Positions 47,304-56,018 of a stretch of 64,000 nt of DNA are shown here, in pieces (position 1 is the stretch's first letter; each line of letters begins with the position of its first letter). The translations under genes were made by a program, and so were the position numbers. The stretch is taken from positions 1-64,000 of IMG/VR virus record IMGVR_UViG_3300007735_001031. The stretch is one strand, 5' to 3'. This DNA comes from a virus. The notes beneath the pieces were generated by a model, which was given only the letters and a program-made list of their open reading frames with translations, was not told the DNA's origin and searched no databases.

Positions 47304-47332
47304 ATGATAAGCTATGTTTAGTTTTAGGTCAA
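47304..47332 (-). promoter_or_regulatory. sigma-70 promoter for thyX
   Basis: -35 TTGACC (47327-47332), 17-bp spacer, -10 TATCAT (47304-47309). Perfect CATAGAG/CTCTATG dyad (47284-47290, 47300-47306) overlaps the -10 and start region. Confidence 0.8.
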
Positions 47333-47736
47333 GACCACTTTCTTTTAAATGCTTTTTTAGACATAAATGAACCGCCTGCTCCGCCAGCGTATCCCTCTAC
47401 TGACGAAGCTCCTGGTCCGCCAGACATAGCAGACATTTCTTCTAATTGCTCTTCTTCTACAGAATCTACGGCTTTATTTGTTTCAGATCCAGAAGGCTCA
47501 TTGATTACTGCTTCATTTTCGAATTCTTCCCATTCGTTCTTAACGACAAATGAAGGATCGGTCATTAATTCTTTTGCTTTCTTGGGTGGTGGTCCAACTT
47601 TCTTTTTGTTTTTCTTTTTATTATTCTTCTTATTTATTTCGTCTTTCTCTTCGTCTGGATTAATAATCATATCTTCCTTGAACGTATTTTCGAGGAGAAA
47701 AGATTTCCATTTATCATTTATATCTTTATAGTTCAT
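47329..47736 (-). CDS. 135-aa internal-head candidate
   Basis: N-terminus K-W-K-S-F-L-L-E-N matches the shared F/W...F-L-x-E motif of capsid-targeting candidates. Then Lys/Asn-rich and Gly/Ser-rich disordered regions, including K-K-N-K-K-K. Ends K-A-F-K-R-K-W-S. Likely a small basic virion protein. Confidence 0.58.
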   Translation of the reverse strand: MNYKDINDKWKSFLLENTFKEDMIINPDEEKDEINKKNNKKKNKKKVGPPPKKAKELMTDPSFVVKNEWEEFENEAVINEPSGSETNKAVDSVEEEQLEEMSAMSGGPGASSVEGYAGGAGGSFMSKKAFKRKWS

Positions 47737-47891
47737 TATCTTCCTTGACCACGATATTTCTTCTTATAAAGCTTGGAGTGCTTATGTGTAGCAAACTTGG
47801 TATTGCAGCTATTACCTTGTCTTGTTCTCTTTGGCTTTGAGTATCCCTTTTTAGCGTTTTTTGATATTGCTGCTTCTGATTTCTTTGCCAT
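47736..47891 (-). CDS. 51-aa basic KKYRGQGR protein
   Basis: ATG 47889-47891 behind GGAG. One third Lys/Arg; ends K-L-Y-K-K-K-Y-R-G-Q-G-R, an ending seen in many phage small proteins. Overlaps the next gene's ATG. Probably nucleic-acid binding. Confidence 0.65.
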   Translation of the reverse strand: MAKKSEAAISKNAKKGYSKPKRTRQGNSCNTKFATHKHSKLYKKKYRGQGR

Positions 47892-47939
47892 TTAATTAAT
47901 CTCCTTTGATATTAATTATATAGCAGAAAACAAATAATC

Positions 47940-48485
47940 CTATAGAGGAAGATTTACTATACGAGTATCTACATCAATCTTCTTTATGATATCAAAACCT
48001 TCTTCTTCTGTAGGTTTTTCGTATTTATCAATCATTATTTTTAGGAAATGTCTTGGGAGAGTTTTTCTTCTACCGACTTTCATATGTTCTATGTCTCTTA
48101 GTTCATTTGATCTAACAAGTTTCTCAAAATTATTTGAATCAATCATAAAATCTAAGGCTACAAACTGGAACTTATCCTTGGAGAAGCGTGTTAATATATA
48201 AGATCTCTCCGCTCTATTAATATTCGTCATATCAATCGCAACATCTTTATCTTCGATCGAGGCTTGAGTCAATAAATCCTCTACTTCTTGCTTAATAGAT
48301 ACATTTATTTCAGCAATTTTTGGATCGTCGTTGAATAAATCATTATATTTAAGACCATTTAGATCTGCGTGTTTCTCTCTTATATCATCTCGAGAGATAA
48401 TGGTTGTGTTTGGGAGGTTCTTTCTAACATAATATGACTTTCCCACTCCTGGTGGGCCAATCATAACAAACAGATTATTCTTCAT
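47940..48485 (-). CDS. polynucleotide kinase-like P-loop protein
   Basis: Walker A G-P-P-G-V-G-K-S at 9-16, then R-D-D-I-R and D-M-T-N near 93, as in T4 Pnk-type 5'-kinases. 181 aa, kinase domain only, no phosphatase. May repair tRNA or DNA 5' ends; no phage RNA ligase seen here. Confidence 0.8.
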   Translation of the reverse strand: MKNNLFVMIGPPGVGKSYYVRKNLPNTTIISRDDIREKHADLNGLKYNDLFNDDPKIAEINVSIKQEVEDLLTQASIEDKDVAIDMTNINRAERSYILTRFSKDKFQFVALDFMIDSNNFEKLVRSNELRDIEHMKVGRRKTLPRHFLKIMIDKYEKPTEEEGFDIIKKIDVDTRIVNLPL

Positions 48486-48512
48486 AATGCCTCTTGCTAA
48501 TGAGTTGGCCGT

Positions 48513-48541
48513 ATCATAAACGGGAGTTAATTAAAAGTCAA
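48513..48541 (-). promoter_or_regulatory. sigma-70 promoter for kinase gene
   Basis: -35 TTGACT (48536-48541), 17-bp spacer with TAATTAACTC, -10 TATGAT (48513-48518). Confidence 0.8.
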
Positions 48542-50108
48542 ATTTAAATGATGTGTAATCTGGTTCTGGTTGTTTCTCTGCCTGTGGTTTTATCTCTGGC
48601 TTTGATTCTGGTTCACTGGTTAATCCCAATTTCTCTTTTTCAGCTTGCCAAGCTTTTTGAGACCGATATTTTTTTCCATCTATGTAGTATTCTTTAGAAT
48701 ATGGACTAAACACGGCTGGTCCATCTAATCTATGTTTTTTACCATCTTTATACCACATCTCAGATCCATCAATAGCTTTAACTGCTGGGCCTCCAATTCT
48801 ATGTTGTTTACCATGCTTATACCAGCTTTCGGATCCGTTCTTCCAAATAATTGCTGGCCCATTTTCTCTGTGTCTTTCTCCGTCTTTAAACCATTCTTTA
48901 ATGGCACCGTTATTCTGGATCGATGCTGGTCCGTCATCTCTATCTAATTTACCATTACGATACCAATATTGGGAATCGCGGGTAATTCTTGCTGGACCAT
49001 CTTCTCTATGAAGCACTCCATTTTGCCACCATTCTTCTTTATTCAAATAAGAATATTTGGGATCTTTATAAACAAGAGCAGGGCCACCTACTCTATGTCT
49101 TTCTCCGTCTTTATACCACTCTTGCTGAGTTTCTCCGAAATCAATTGCTGGTCCATCCAATCTATGTAGTTTACCATTCTTATACCACTCCTGCTTAATC
49201 ATAAGACCATCTGTCGGAGTTTTAATTATAACTGCTGGTCCGTCGTCTCTATGTTTTTCGCCGGATGAATTATAATAAGTTATATGAGGGCCAGAATATC
49301 CTTTTACTTGCGTAACCATTCCACCATTTGGTAGTTTTTCAGATTTATATTCTTTAGCCTTATTAATAACTTGTTTTGGTAGCTCTTTTATTTGTTTAAC
49401 AATATCGTTTAATATAAAGAATATACCTTGTCCATATACGGTTTTATCTTCTTTATCCATATATTGATTAGAACCATAACTAAACTGATATTTTTCACTT
49501 GGGTCCTGTTTAGAAATAAAAATAATTAATGGACTATCTCGCTTATGATACTGCGTATAATAGTTTCTACTGCCTCTTGAAGCAGTACACCATCTAGTTC
49601 CAGTTCCAAGTTGGCAAGAGGCCGCCTTTGATTCTGGAATATAAACATTCCATTCATTATCTTCATAGATTTTTCTTACGTCTTCTTCTTTAACTACGGC
49701 CGCTTTCTTTTTGCCTTGATAAACTCTCCATTTACGAGAAGATTTTTTCATCATCTCTGTAAATTCTTCTACGCTTTCAAAAGCATTAATATCATTTTTG
49801 GTTAGCATTCTATCAAGATTATTTGCCTTAATCATATAGAATTCTTCAACAAATTTTTGCTTAGGTCCTTCAACAACTCCATTCATCATGAATTGTTTTA
49901 TTCTCCAGTTAAGATAATTTGCTTTCTCAGAATCTTCTATATCTTCTGGAACAGTTGATAGTATTGCTTCTTTTGTTTGTTGAGCATCTACTTTATGATA
50001 ATTGCAGGAATTAAGGAATTTTTGTGAATCTAATCTTGGTAGAACCTCTTCATATTTTAGTTCTACTAATAAATACCTTCTCCAAGATTCCATTAAAAGA
50101 TGCATCAT
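48531..50108 (-). CDS. 525-aa multi-repeat HREDGPA protein with TRWCTA domain
   Basis: N-terminus L-L-M-E-S-W-R-R-Y-L-L-V-E fits the capsid-targeting motif. Residues ~170-230 contain G-T-R-W-C-T-A-S...P-L-I-I-F-I, a domain common in phage head-region proteins. Residues ~280-480 are about ten copies of a 20-24-residue repeat (W-Y-K-N-G-K-L-H-R-x-D-G-P-A). Ends in a Pro/Glu linker. Likely packaged; repeat role unknown, paralogous to the single-repeat miniproteins. Confidence 0.75.
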   Translation of the reverse strand: MMHLLMESWRRYLLVELKYEEVLPRLDSQKFLNSCNYHKVDAQQTKEAILSTVPEDIEDSEKANYLNWRIKQFMMNGVVEGPKQKFVEEFYMIKANNLDRMLTKNDINAFESVEEFTEMMKKSSRKWRVYQGKKKAAVVKEEDVRKIYEDNEWNVYIPESKAASCQLGTGTRWCTASRGSRNYYTQYHKRDSPLIIFISKQDPSEKYQFSYGSNQYMDKEDKTVYGQGIFFILNDIVKQIKELPKQVINKAKEYKSEKLPNGGMVTQVKGYSGPHITYYNSSGEKHRDDGPAVIIKTPTDGLMIKQEWYKNGKLHRLDGPAIDFGETQQEWYKDGERHRVGGPALVYKDPKYSYLNKEEWWQNGVLHREDGPARITRDSQYWYRNGKLDRDDGPASIQNNGAIKEWFKDGERHRENGPAIIWKNGSESWYKHGKQHRIGGPAVKAIDGSEMWYKDGKKHRLDGPAVFSPYSKEYYIDGKKYRSQKAWQAEKEKLGLTSEPESKPEIKPQAEKQPEPDYTSFKFDF

Positions 50109-50122
50109 ATTTTATTCCCTAA

Positions 50123-50764
50123 TTAATCATCGATCTCTAAACTTGGTCCAGAACTTCTCGGGGCAGACGATCTTGCTGGTGTTGGAATTTTTGGTAAAGA
50201 ACGACCAACTGGGGCTTCGGATGATTCACCAGCCATCATTTTTAATACCATAGCTTTTAGATCATCAAAATCTTGTTTTAGTTTTTCGTGTTCTCTTCTT
50301 AGTTTAGCCAATTCTTCTTGTTGATCGAGGGCGGAAGAAGAACCAGAAGTTCCGGCATCTTCATACTTATCTTCTGGTCCTTTCTTGGCTCCAGCCATCT
50401 TATAAATCTTATTGATTACAGGCTGCATAACTCTTTCCATTTGCTCGGCATTTTGGAGAAGAATATACGCTCCTTGCTTTGCTCCATCGGCCCCTTTTCT
50501 ATAAGAGGCTGGTTGCATATCTGATTTGGTATATGCTGCTGAAACAGGAGTAAAGTTGTGGAACTTTCCTTCTTGATCTTTAATTGTAATATAAGAAGAG
50601 TGTCCTTCGGATCCTTGTCCTACTTCACAATTAGATCCAAATAATTGCGTTAAGGCAGCAGATAATTTGCTAACTTGTTTATCTGTTGGTGCCTCATTTA
50701 AAAGAGTTTCTTTTAAGAAATATCGCGGATCAAATGGTTTTTTGTTTTGTCTATTAAATAACAT
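50123..50764 (-). CDS. 213-aa virion protein candidate
   Basis: N-terminus F-L-K-E-T-L-L-N-E-A is another L-x-E leader. Central strand-rich domain, coiled coil ~135-165, then Pro/Ser/Ala/Arg-rich tail. Same operon as other head candidates. Confidence 0.58.
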   Translation of the reverse strand: MLFNRQNKKPFDPRYFLKETLLNEAPTDKQVSKLSAALTQLFGSNCEVGQGSEGHSSYITIKDQEGKFHNFTPVSAAYTKSDMQPASYRKGADGAKQGAYILLQNAEQMERVMQPVINKIYKMAGAKKGPEDKYEDAGTSGSSSALDQQEELAKLRREHEKLKQDFDDLKAMVLKMMAGESSEAPVGRSLPKIPTPARSSAPRSSGPSLEIDD

Positions 50765-51687
50765 TATTCCTCTCCCTCCACTTTCTTACCTGCTCTCCAT
50801 TGATAACAAGACCAGTAGCGAGCTGTGCAACGATCTTTGCCTGCTGGCTTATCGCACTTATGTCTTGCTCTGAAATTCTTTCTACGGGCTGGCGAATCTC
50901 TCTTAATTGATAATCCTGGATCACCGAAAGAAATCTTCTTTACTCTTCCGCCGCATTTAACATAAACGTGAAATTTCTTATTTGAGCCTGCGGGATTACG
51001 TGTTACTTTGCCGAGCCTTGGTTTCTTTTTTTTTACTTCGGCTTCTGAGAGATATTCAACGCCTTCCTCCATCTCCCATCCTTCTCCTGGCGCTGGATCG
51101 TCTTCATCTGCCTCTTCTCCACGTTTTCTAAAATGTTCGTCCGCATCATAATCACAATCTGGGCATTTACCGGTAACTGGATCAAATTCATAAGATCCAC
51201 ATTCTGGGCAACCATCATCGTCGCCACCAAAATCATCATCGTCGTCGTCAAAATCATCGTCGTCGTCAAAATCGTCGTTGTCGTCAAGATCTTGTTCTGC
51301 TTGGTCTGGCTCTCTTTCTTCGCCATATTCATCCAACATGGCGTCGGCTTGTTCTTCTGTTATTTCTCTGACTTCCAAATTCTCAAACAAGATTTTTTCA
51401 AGCTTCTCAATTGCTTCATCAATCTTGCTCTTCTTGGCTTTTTTCTTTTTAGCAATATGCATTCTTAATTGTGGGGGAATTTTACCTTTGCCTTTTTTAG
51501 CTTTTGGAGTATCCTTCTTTCCACCAGCTTCTTTTGAAGCTTTGCTCATAGGTTCTTCTTTATCGCCGTCTTTATCAAGATCTAAGAAATCTGGCTTTGA
51601 TCCTTTGGACTTGCTGGCCTTTACTTCTTTTTCCTTCTTCTCTTGTAGAAGGCGATACATCATTCTATCCCACAAATTATGTCTCAT
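50764..51687 (-). CDS. 307-aa head-polyprotein candidate
   Basis: Start L-W-D-R-M-M-Y-R-L-L-Q-E-K fits the leader motif. Basic Lys/Ala region, I-L-F-E-N-L-E and A-M-L-D-E linkers, a long Asp run (about 20 D in 35 residues), a CxxC...CxxC zinc ribbon near 175-195, L-S-E-A-E linker, then a basic module (K-I-S-F-G-D-P...A-R-Y-W-S-C-Y-Q-W) widespread in marine phage virion proteins. Confidence 0.65.
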   Translation of the reverse strand: MRHNLWDRMMYRLLQEKKEKEVKASKSKGSKPDFLDLDKDGDKEEPMSKASKEAGGKKDTPKAKKGKGKIPPQLRMHIAKKKKAKKSKIDEAIEKLEKILFENLEVREITEEQADAMLDEYGEEREPDQAEQDLDDNDDFDDDDDFDDDDDDFGGDDDGCPECGSYEFDPVTGKCPDCDYDADEHFRKRGEEADEDDPAPGEGWEMEEGVEYLSEAEVKKKKPRLGKVTRNPAGSNKKFHVYVKCGGRVKKISFGDPGLSIKRDSPARRKNFRARHKCDKPAGKDRCTARYWSCYQWRAGKKVEGEE

Positions 51688-51720
51688 TACAATTCTCCTA
51701 TTGGTATATTAAATAGTCTG

Positions 51721-52017
51721 TTAATCTTTAGTTTTCTTTTGACCGGCCCAAGTATTACACCATTTCTTGCCCATACACATAAAGTCATGCATCTCGCAGA
51801 AACCAAGACCTTCTCCGTCATCTACACACTTTTCTACAATTTTTGTATTCCATGCTTTACAATTTTCGCAGAGTTCGCCTTTAACTTGTGATTTACCGTA
51901 TTCATATTCTTCTATGGCGTGCTGTTTATTTTTAGCATTAACTTTTGGATTCTTTGTTGCCTCGGGGCATTTTGAAATTGAAAGTTTGCTTTCATGAAGT
52001 TTAATTATAAGTTTCAT
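51721..52017 (-). CDS. 98-aa Cys-rich protein
   Basis: Seven Cys, including C-E-N-C-K-A-W and C-E-M-H-D-F-M-C-M-G-K-K-W-C. Pattern recalls small iron-sulfur/zinc domains found in phage structural operons. Same module type as in the neighbouring polyproteins. Confidence 0.6.
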   Translation of the reverse strand: MKLIIKLHESKLSISKCPEATKNPKVNAKNKQHAIEEYEYGKSQVKGELCENCKAWNTKIVEKCVDDGEGLGFCEMHDFMCMGKKWCNTWAGQKKTKD

Positions 52018-53882
52018 TAATCTTCCTCTCCTACGCCAATGTTTTTAAGCCGTTGTTGATTCGTTGGCTGAGTTGGGCCGGTTTCTTCTTGTTCTCTTTG
52101 TAAGTTATCGCCTCTTCTCTTATAGCCTTTGCACTGAGAAGGTGTTGGGCGGCATCTTGGATACTTAGATCTCTTCTCACCGCCTTGTCTGCCGCATGGC
52201 TTACATTTACCATCACGGCAAGTATTGCAATCAACCCAACCGCCTTTTTTGCCGGGGGCACCTTTGCGTTTAAACCAGTCGCCTAAGTTTGTTTCACTGG
52301 AAGGCTTACCGAGCTTACGTTCATCCAACTCAATCTCTTCGTTTTTCTTTCTACCTTGACAATGCGCTCTTTGAGAAAAGCCCTTTGGATTCTTACAGTC
52401 AATAGATTTTTTATATTTTTCAGACCATTTTTCGTCTAGCTCTTCTTCAGCTACAATATGTTTTTCTGTTTTTGCTTTCTTTGACTTCTGAAGTTTTTCT
52501 TGATCCTTGGAACCAAGCATCGTAGAAGCGGCGGCGGCAAGAGCCACGCCTTTTTTGGCTAGATGTTTTGCTTTAGAGTGTTTCTTTGTTTCTTCTAATT
52601 CTTCCTCTTCTTTTATGTTTTTCCAGATCTTTCCCTGACGGCATTTAACAACAGCACCAGAAGCATAGGCAGAAGGCCAAGCATCATATTTACTCTTTGC
52701 TATTCTAGTACAACGATCTTCTTTGCCTTTTTTCTTTCCTTCTTCTAATACTTCACCAAATTTAATTGTAATTTTTCTATTTTCGGATATTGTATTACCG
52801 AATTCTTGTTCAGCCTTGGCAATTGCAGCCATCTTTCTTTGTCCACCTTCATCAGTTCCGGCATACATTCTCATTGCTCTTTCTAAGTCGCCACCTTTAG
52901 CTTTTATGTTTTTGGCAATAGTAATAATAGATGCTTCAATTCCATATTTTGGAATCCAAATCATATAATGAGGAACACCAAGAATACTTTTAATATTATA
53001 ACCCTCATATGTTGTAAGAGTTACGCCGCCCATTCCATAAGCAGTTGAGTTTGCTCTTATTGCAGCTTGGGGGTCTCCCTTTGATCTCATAGTTTGACTA
53101 TAAATTCCAGTAGGAGTTAAACCAGACTCTCCTTTCATAACACCAATTGCAATATGTGGAGGCAGCCCGTATTTAGGAGCAATCTGTTTAATTAAATCAA
53201 TTGATTGAGAGACCGTCCAACCGCTCACTGATGATTTATTTTCATCAAATAATTTCCAAAGAAATTCTATATAACCATTAAATCCGCCAAATTTAGCAAT
53301 CAATTCTTTTTTGCTTAATGACAAATCAGCTTTTGGATCGACTCCAGATATATTAATAGAATCAGTTTGTTTGGCTTCGGGCTCTTTTTTCTTTTGTTCC
53401 TTGTCTTTAGAGTCTTCCTTTTCATCTCCATCAAAGGCAGATTTAATTTTTTCCCATGCAGAGCTACCAAAACTTTTTAAATCATCCAGCCAATCTTCTT
53501 CTAAAAGAGCTTGTTCTAATTCCTCTTTAATGATAGATTCTTTTAAGTGTTTAAAATATTGAACTTGTCTCTCTCTCTTCATTGCTCCCGCCTTTGATGA
53601 ATAGCATCCTAAATTTCTTTTTGTCTTTTTAGAAAATAAACAATATTTTCCACCTTTTTTTCTAATAACTTCGTCTAGTTGTTCGGACTCTTCTATAGAT
53701 CCACCGAATCCAGGAGGAGCTGACTTGCCCATTTTGTAGTCAGGCTTTTCTTTATAAGGACTTCCACCGCTACTTGCCTTTTGGCCACCTTTAGATAATA
53801 AACGAAGTTTCCATTTTTTATAGTTTTTTCCAACTATTTTCTGAAATTGGCTATCCGCTTTTGGAACCTGCTGATTATCCAT
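52017..53882 (-). CDS. 621-aa polyprotein with transglycosylase-like domain
   Basis: Residues ~190-350 look like an SLT-type lysozyme fold (A-I-G-V-M-K-G-E-S-G-L, A-Y-G-M-G-G, M-R-M-Y-A-G-T-D). Four or more small Lys/Cys-rich modules surround it, including R-I-A-K-S-K-Y-D-A-W-P-S-A-Y-A-S-G and G-G-W-V-D-C-N-T-C. They are separated by Glu-rich linkers with L-D-E or L-E-E (S-E-Q-L-D-E, V-L-E-E, E-E-L-D-E, I-E-L-D-E). Reads as a string of internal-head proteins cut at L-x-E by the prohead protease. Confidence 0.7.
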   Translation of the reverse strand: MDNQQVPKADSQFQKIVGKNYKKWKLRLLSKGGQKASSGGSPYKEKPDYKMGKSAPPGFGGSIEESEQLDEVIRKKGGKYCLFSKKTKRNLGCYSSKAGAMKRERQVQYFKHLKESIIKEELEQALLEEDWLDDLKSFGSSAWEKIKSAFDGDEKEDSKDKEQKKKEPEAKQTDSINISGVDPKADLSLSKKELIAKFGGFNGYIEFLWKLFDENKSSVSGWTVSQSIDLIKQIAPKYGLPPHIAIGVMKGESGLTPTGIYSQTMRSKGDPQAAIRANSTAYGMGGVTLTTYEGYNIKSILGVPHYMIWIPKYGIEASIITIAKNIKAKGGDLERAMRMYAGTDEGGQRKMAAIAKAEQEFGNTISENRKITIKFGEVLEEGKKKGKEDRCTRIAKSKYDAWPSAYASGAVVKCRQGKIWKNIKEEEELEETKKHSKAKHLAKKGVALAAAASTMLGSKDQEKLQKSKKAKTEKHIVAEEELDEKWSEKYKKSIDCKNPKGFSQRAHCQGRKKNEEIELDERKLGKPSSETNLGDWFKRKGAPGKKGGWVDCNTCRDGKCKPCGRQGGEKRSKYPRCRPTPSQCKGYKRRGDNLQREQEETGPTQPTNQQRLKNIGVGEED

Positions 53883-53885
53883 TAA

Positions 53886-54236
53886 CTAAACCTCGTATTG
53901 TTTCCAGGCATATTTCTTTCTTTTTTGGAAATAAGAAATTTCATTTTGGTGTTCAAAAGCCTCTTGTTCAAATGGATTTTGAAAGTATGCTCTTCTTCTA
54001 TCCTTATACTTAATTAGACCTTTAATATAGTAATAAGCATACATGGCCCATTGTCCTAGGAAATACAATTCTTTTTGTTGGACGTAGTGTATAAGTTCAT
54101 GTCTTTTTGTTTTTTGAGATAACTTCTCAGCCGAAATAATCCAAATAGCAAATGAGATTGCTATGATATTTAAGTTAAATATTTTTGATAGATAAGAGGG
54201 GATCTTTGAATTTTCTATGATTATTGGTAATTTCAT
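53886..54236 (-). CDS. 116-aa membrane HExxH protein
   Basis: Hydrophobic helix near 25-40, then H-E-L-I-H-Y-V-Q-Q near 52, a zinc-peptidase motif of the type found in DUF4157-like domains. ATG 54234-54236 with GGAGG upstream. Confidence 0.6.
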   Translation of the reverse strand: MKLPIIIENSKIPSYLSKIFNLNIIAISFAIWIISAEKLSQKTKRHELIHYVQQKELYFLGQWAMYAYYYIKGLIKYKDRRRAYFQNPFEQEAFEHQNEISYFQKRKKYAWKQYEV

Positions 54237-54257
54237 ACATAAGCCCTCCAAATTAAA

Positions 54258-55436
54258 TTAAGCAACTTGTGAAGTTGATTGTTGTGGTTCTGTTTTAACG
54301 GTTGAAACAATTTCTGGATATATTCCTCTTCTGTTCATTATACAATTTTTTGCTTTTGGATCCTGTTTACAATTACGTATCTTTTCAACAATATAATCTC
54401 TTACTTCTGGAACAGGTGTTCCTTTTGTTGCTTGCTCTATTTGATAGGCTAAATTTTCATATTCTTCTGGTGTCGCATATGATTGTAGAATAACATAATA
54501 ATTTGGATCACCTAAATTTGGAATCTCTCCTCTTTGTATCTTCCCTTCCTTCTTTATTCTTTGAAGTATTTTAGCAAACCAGAATTTCATTGGACGATAA
54601 TATCGTTGTTGAGATTCCGAACGAGAAAGAACATACGGGAGTTGATATTCTGTTTTTTGAACATTTAACATGTCCTTAACTTTTTCATATTGTTCTGGTC
54701 TTTCTTTTTTAAAGCTTGGTAAAATTATTTGTCCAAGATTTGAAAGTTCATCATATATATTTTTCTTATCCTTTTCAAGATTCTGCACCCTATAACCTCT
54801 GCCCAAACCATATCCTCGTGATGTTGCTACATCCATCTGAGCTTCCGCATTTAATCTTCCAGCGCTTGGTCCATCATTAATGCAGTGTCCTAATTCGTGA
54901 ACGATTGTTTGAAGAGGATCTTTGTCCGCTTTTCTTAGCGCTGGAAAATTAATAAATAAAGTATCAACAGCTGGTTTATATACTCCAAATCGCCCCTCTA
55001 GTTCACTATTCTTGGAAATTTTTAATGGCTTTGGTCTCCAATATAAAGAACCGCCAACACCATATGCTTTATTTTTTCTTATTTTTTGAGCATCTACCCA
55101 CACCTTTTGCCACCCACCTGGAAATAAATTTGTAGGATATAGAGCATTTAAATATTTTGGAAGATCAATTATTATTGTTGTTCCATCTGGTGATTTTTCA
55201 AGTCCCAATAGTTGATTTTCAATTTCATCGCTCATTATATGAACGAAAGTTCCATGTTGGTCTGAGTTAGGATTATTAATCGGATCTTTCTTTGGGTCCT
55301 TTGAAACAGCGGGCTGCTTGGATATCGTTGGAGCGGTTGTCGTTTTAGGCGTTGCTAAATAATTACCTTGTTCTGCGGGAGAACCTTCTTCTTCTTTTAA
55401 TAAGAATTTTATCCAATTCTCATACAAAATTTTCAT
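54258..55436 (-). CDS. 392-aa packaged metallopeptidase-like protein
   Basis: Leader M-K-I-L-Y-E-N-W-I-K-F-L-L-K-E matches the shared motif. Pro/Thr linker to ~70. H-E-L-G-H near residue 187 with a following E-A-Q-M-D gives a plausible zinc site. ATG 55434-55436 follows GGAGAGGAAA. Could act in the head or be injected. Confidence 0.68.
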   Translation of the reverse strand: MKILYENWIKFLLKEEEGSPAEQGNYLATPKTTTAPTISKQPAVSKDPKKDPINNPNSDQHGTFVHIMSDEIENQLLGLEKSPDGTTIIIDLPKYLNALYPTNLFPGGWQKVWVDAQKIRKNKAYGVGGSLYWRPKPLKISKNSELEGRFGVYKPAVDTLFINFPALRKADKDPLQTIVHELGHCINDGPSAGRLNAEAQMDVATSRGYGLGRGYRVQNLEKDKKNIYDELSNLGQIILPSFKKERPEQYEKVKDMLNVQKTEYQLPYVLSRSESQQRYYRPMKFWFAKILQRIKKEGKIQRGEIPNLGDPNYYVILQSYATPEEYENLAYQIEQATKGTPVPEVRDYIVEKIRNCKQDPKAKNCIMNRRGIYPEIVSTVKTEPQQSTSQVA

Positions 55437-55462
55437 TTTCCTCTCCAAAACAAAAAACAAAA

Positions 55463-55492
55463 AAGCCACCAAACTAAATAGTTCAGTGGCTT
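55463..55492 (-). terminator. intrinsic terminator
   Basis: AAGCCAC/GTGGCTT stem followed leftward by TTTTGTTTTTTG: textbook terminator after the 55506 gene and before the internal-head operon. Confidence 0.82.
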
Positions 55493-55505
55493 CTTAAAGG
55501 GTCTA

Positions 55506-56018
55506 TTAGACTATGATGAAAGGTATTTTTCGTCTTGCGGCAAACCAATCAGGTATTTTATTTTTTGGATATCTCATTTTTTCTTTTGTAGAATAATAGT
55601 CTCGGTATGATTTTACAGGATTATTTGACTTAAATTCATCCGGCATAGCAAGACGAAGTGGTGTAGGATTTACATTTGAAAACTTTTTGGCGTCATATGT
55701 TCCACACATTTCAATCAATCTATCATAGCACTTATGCTTCTTCTTAAAACGCTCTTCATACTCTTCATTTAGAGCAAGAGCATGAACCATAAGAGCGCCC
55801 CAATTGGCAGAGCTTTCAGCAGTCCAAATAGTAGAAGGGTGTTTGGCATGATTGGGTTTGTATGGTCCTGGCATACCATTTAGTTGTAATGCTGTAGAAA
55901 GTAGTTGGGTGCTTTCTAATAGCATTTTAACTGTCCGCAGATTGTCCTGTGTTCTGCCAGATTGATACCAATCAATAGTTCCAGTTGTTTCATCACCCTC
56001 AATAGCAAAAATATTCAT
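55506..56018 (-). CDS. conserved phage protein, HxxHP...YRxYY family
   Basis: D-N-L-R-T-V-K-M-L-L-E-S, N-H-A-K-H-P-S-T-I-W, Y-R-D-Y-Y-S-T-K-E: pattern of a widespread phage family of ~160 aa, sometimes annotated as pyrimidine-dimer glycosylase. Catalytic evidence is not visible here. Ends before a strong terminator. Confidence 0.65.
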   Translation of the reverse strand: MNIFAIEGDETTGTIDWYQSGRTQDNLRTVKMLLESTQLLSTALQLNGMPGPYKPNHAKHPSTIWTAESSANWGALMVHALALNEEYEERFKKKHKCYDRLIEMCGTYDAKKFSNVNPTPLRLAMPDEFKSNNPVKSYRDYYSTKEKMRYPKNKIPDWFAARRKIPFIIV

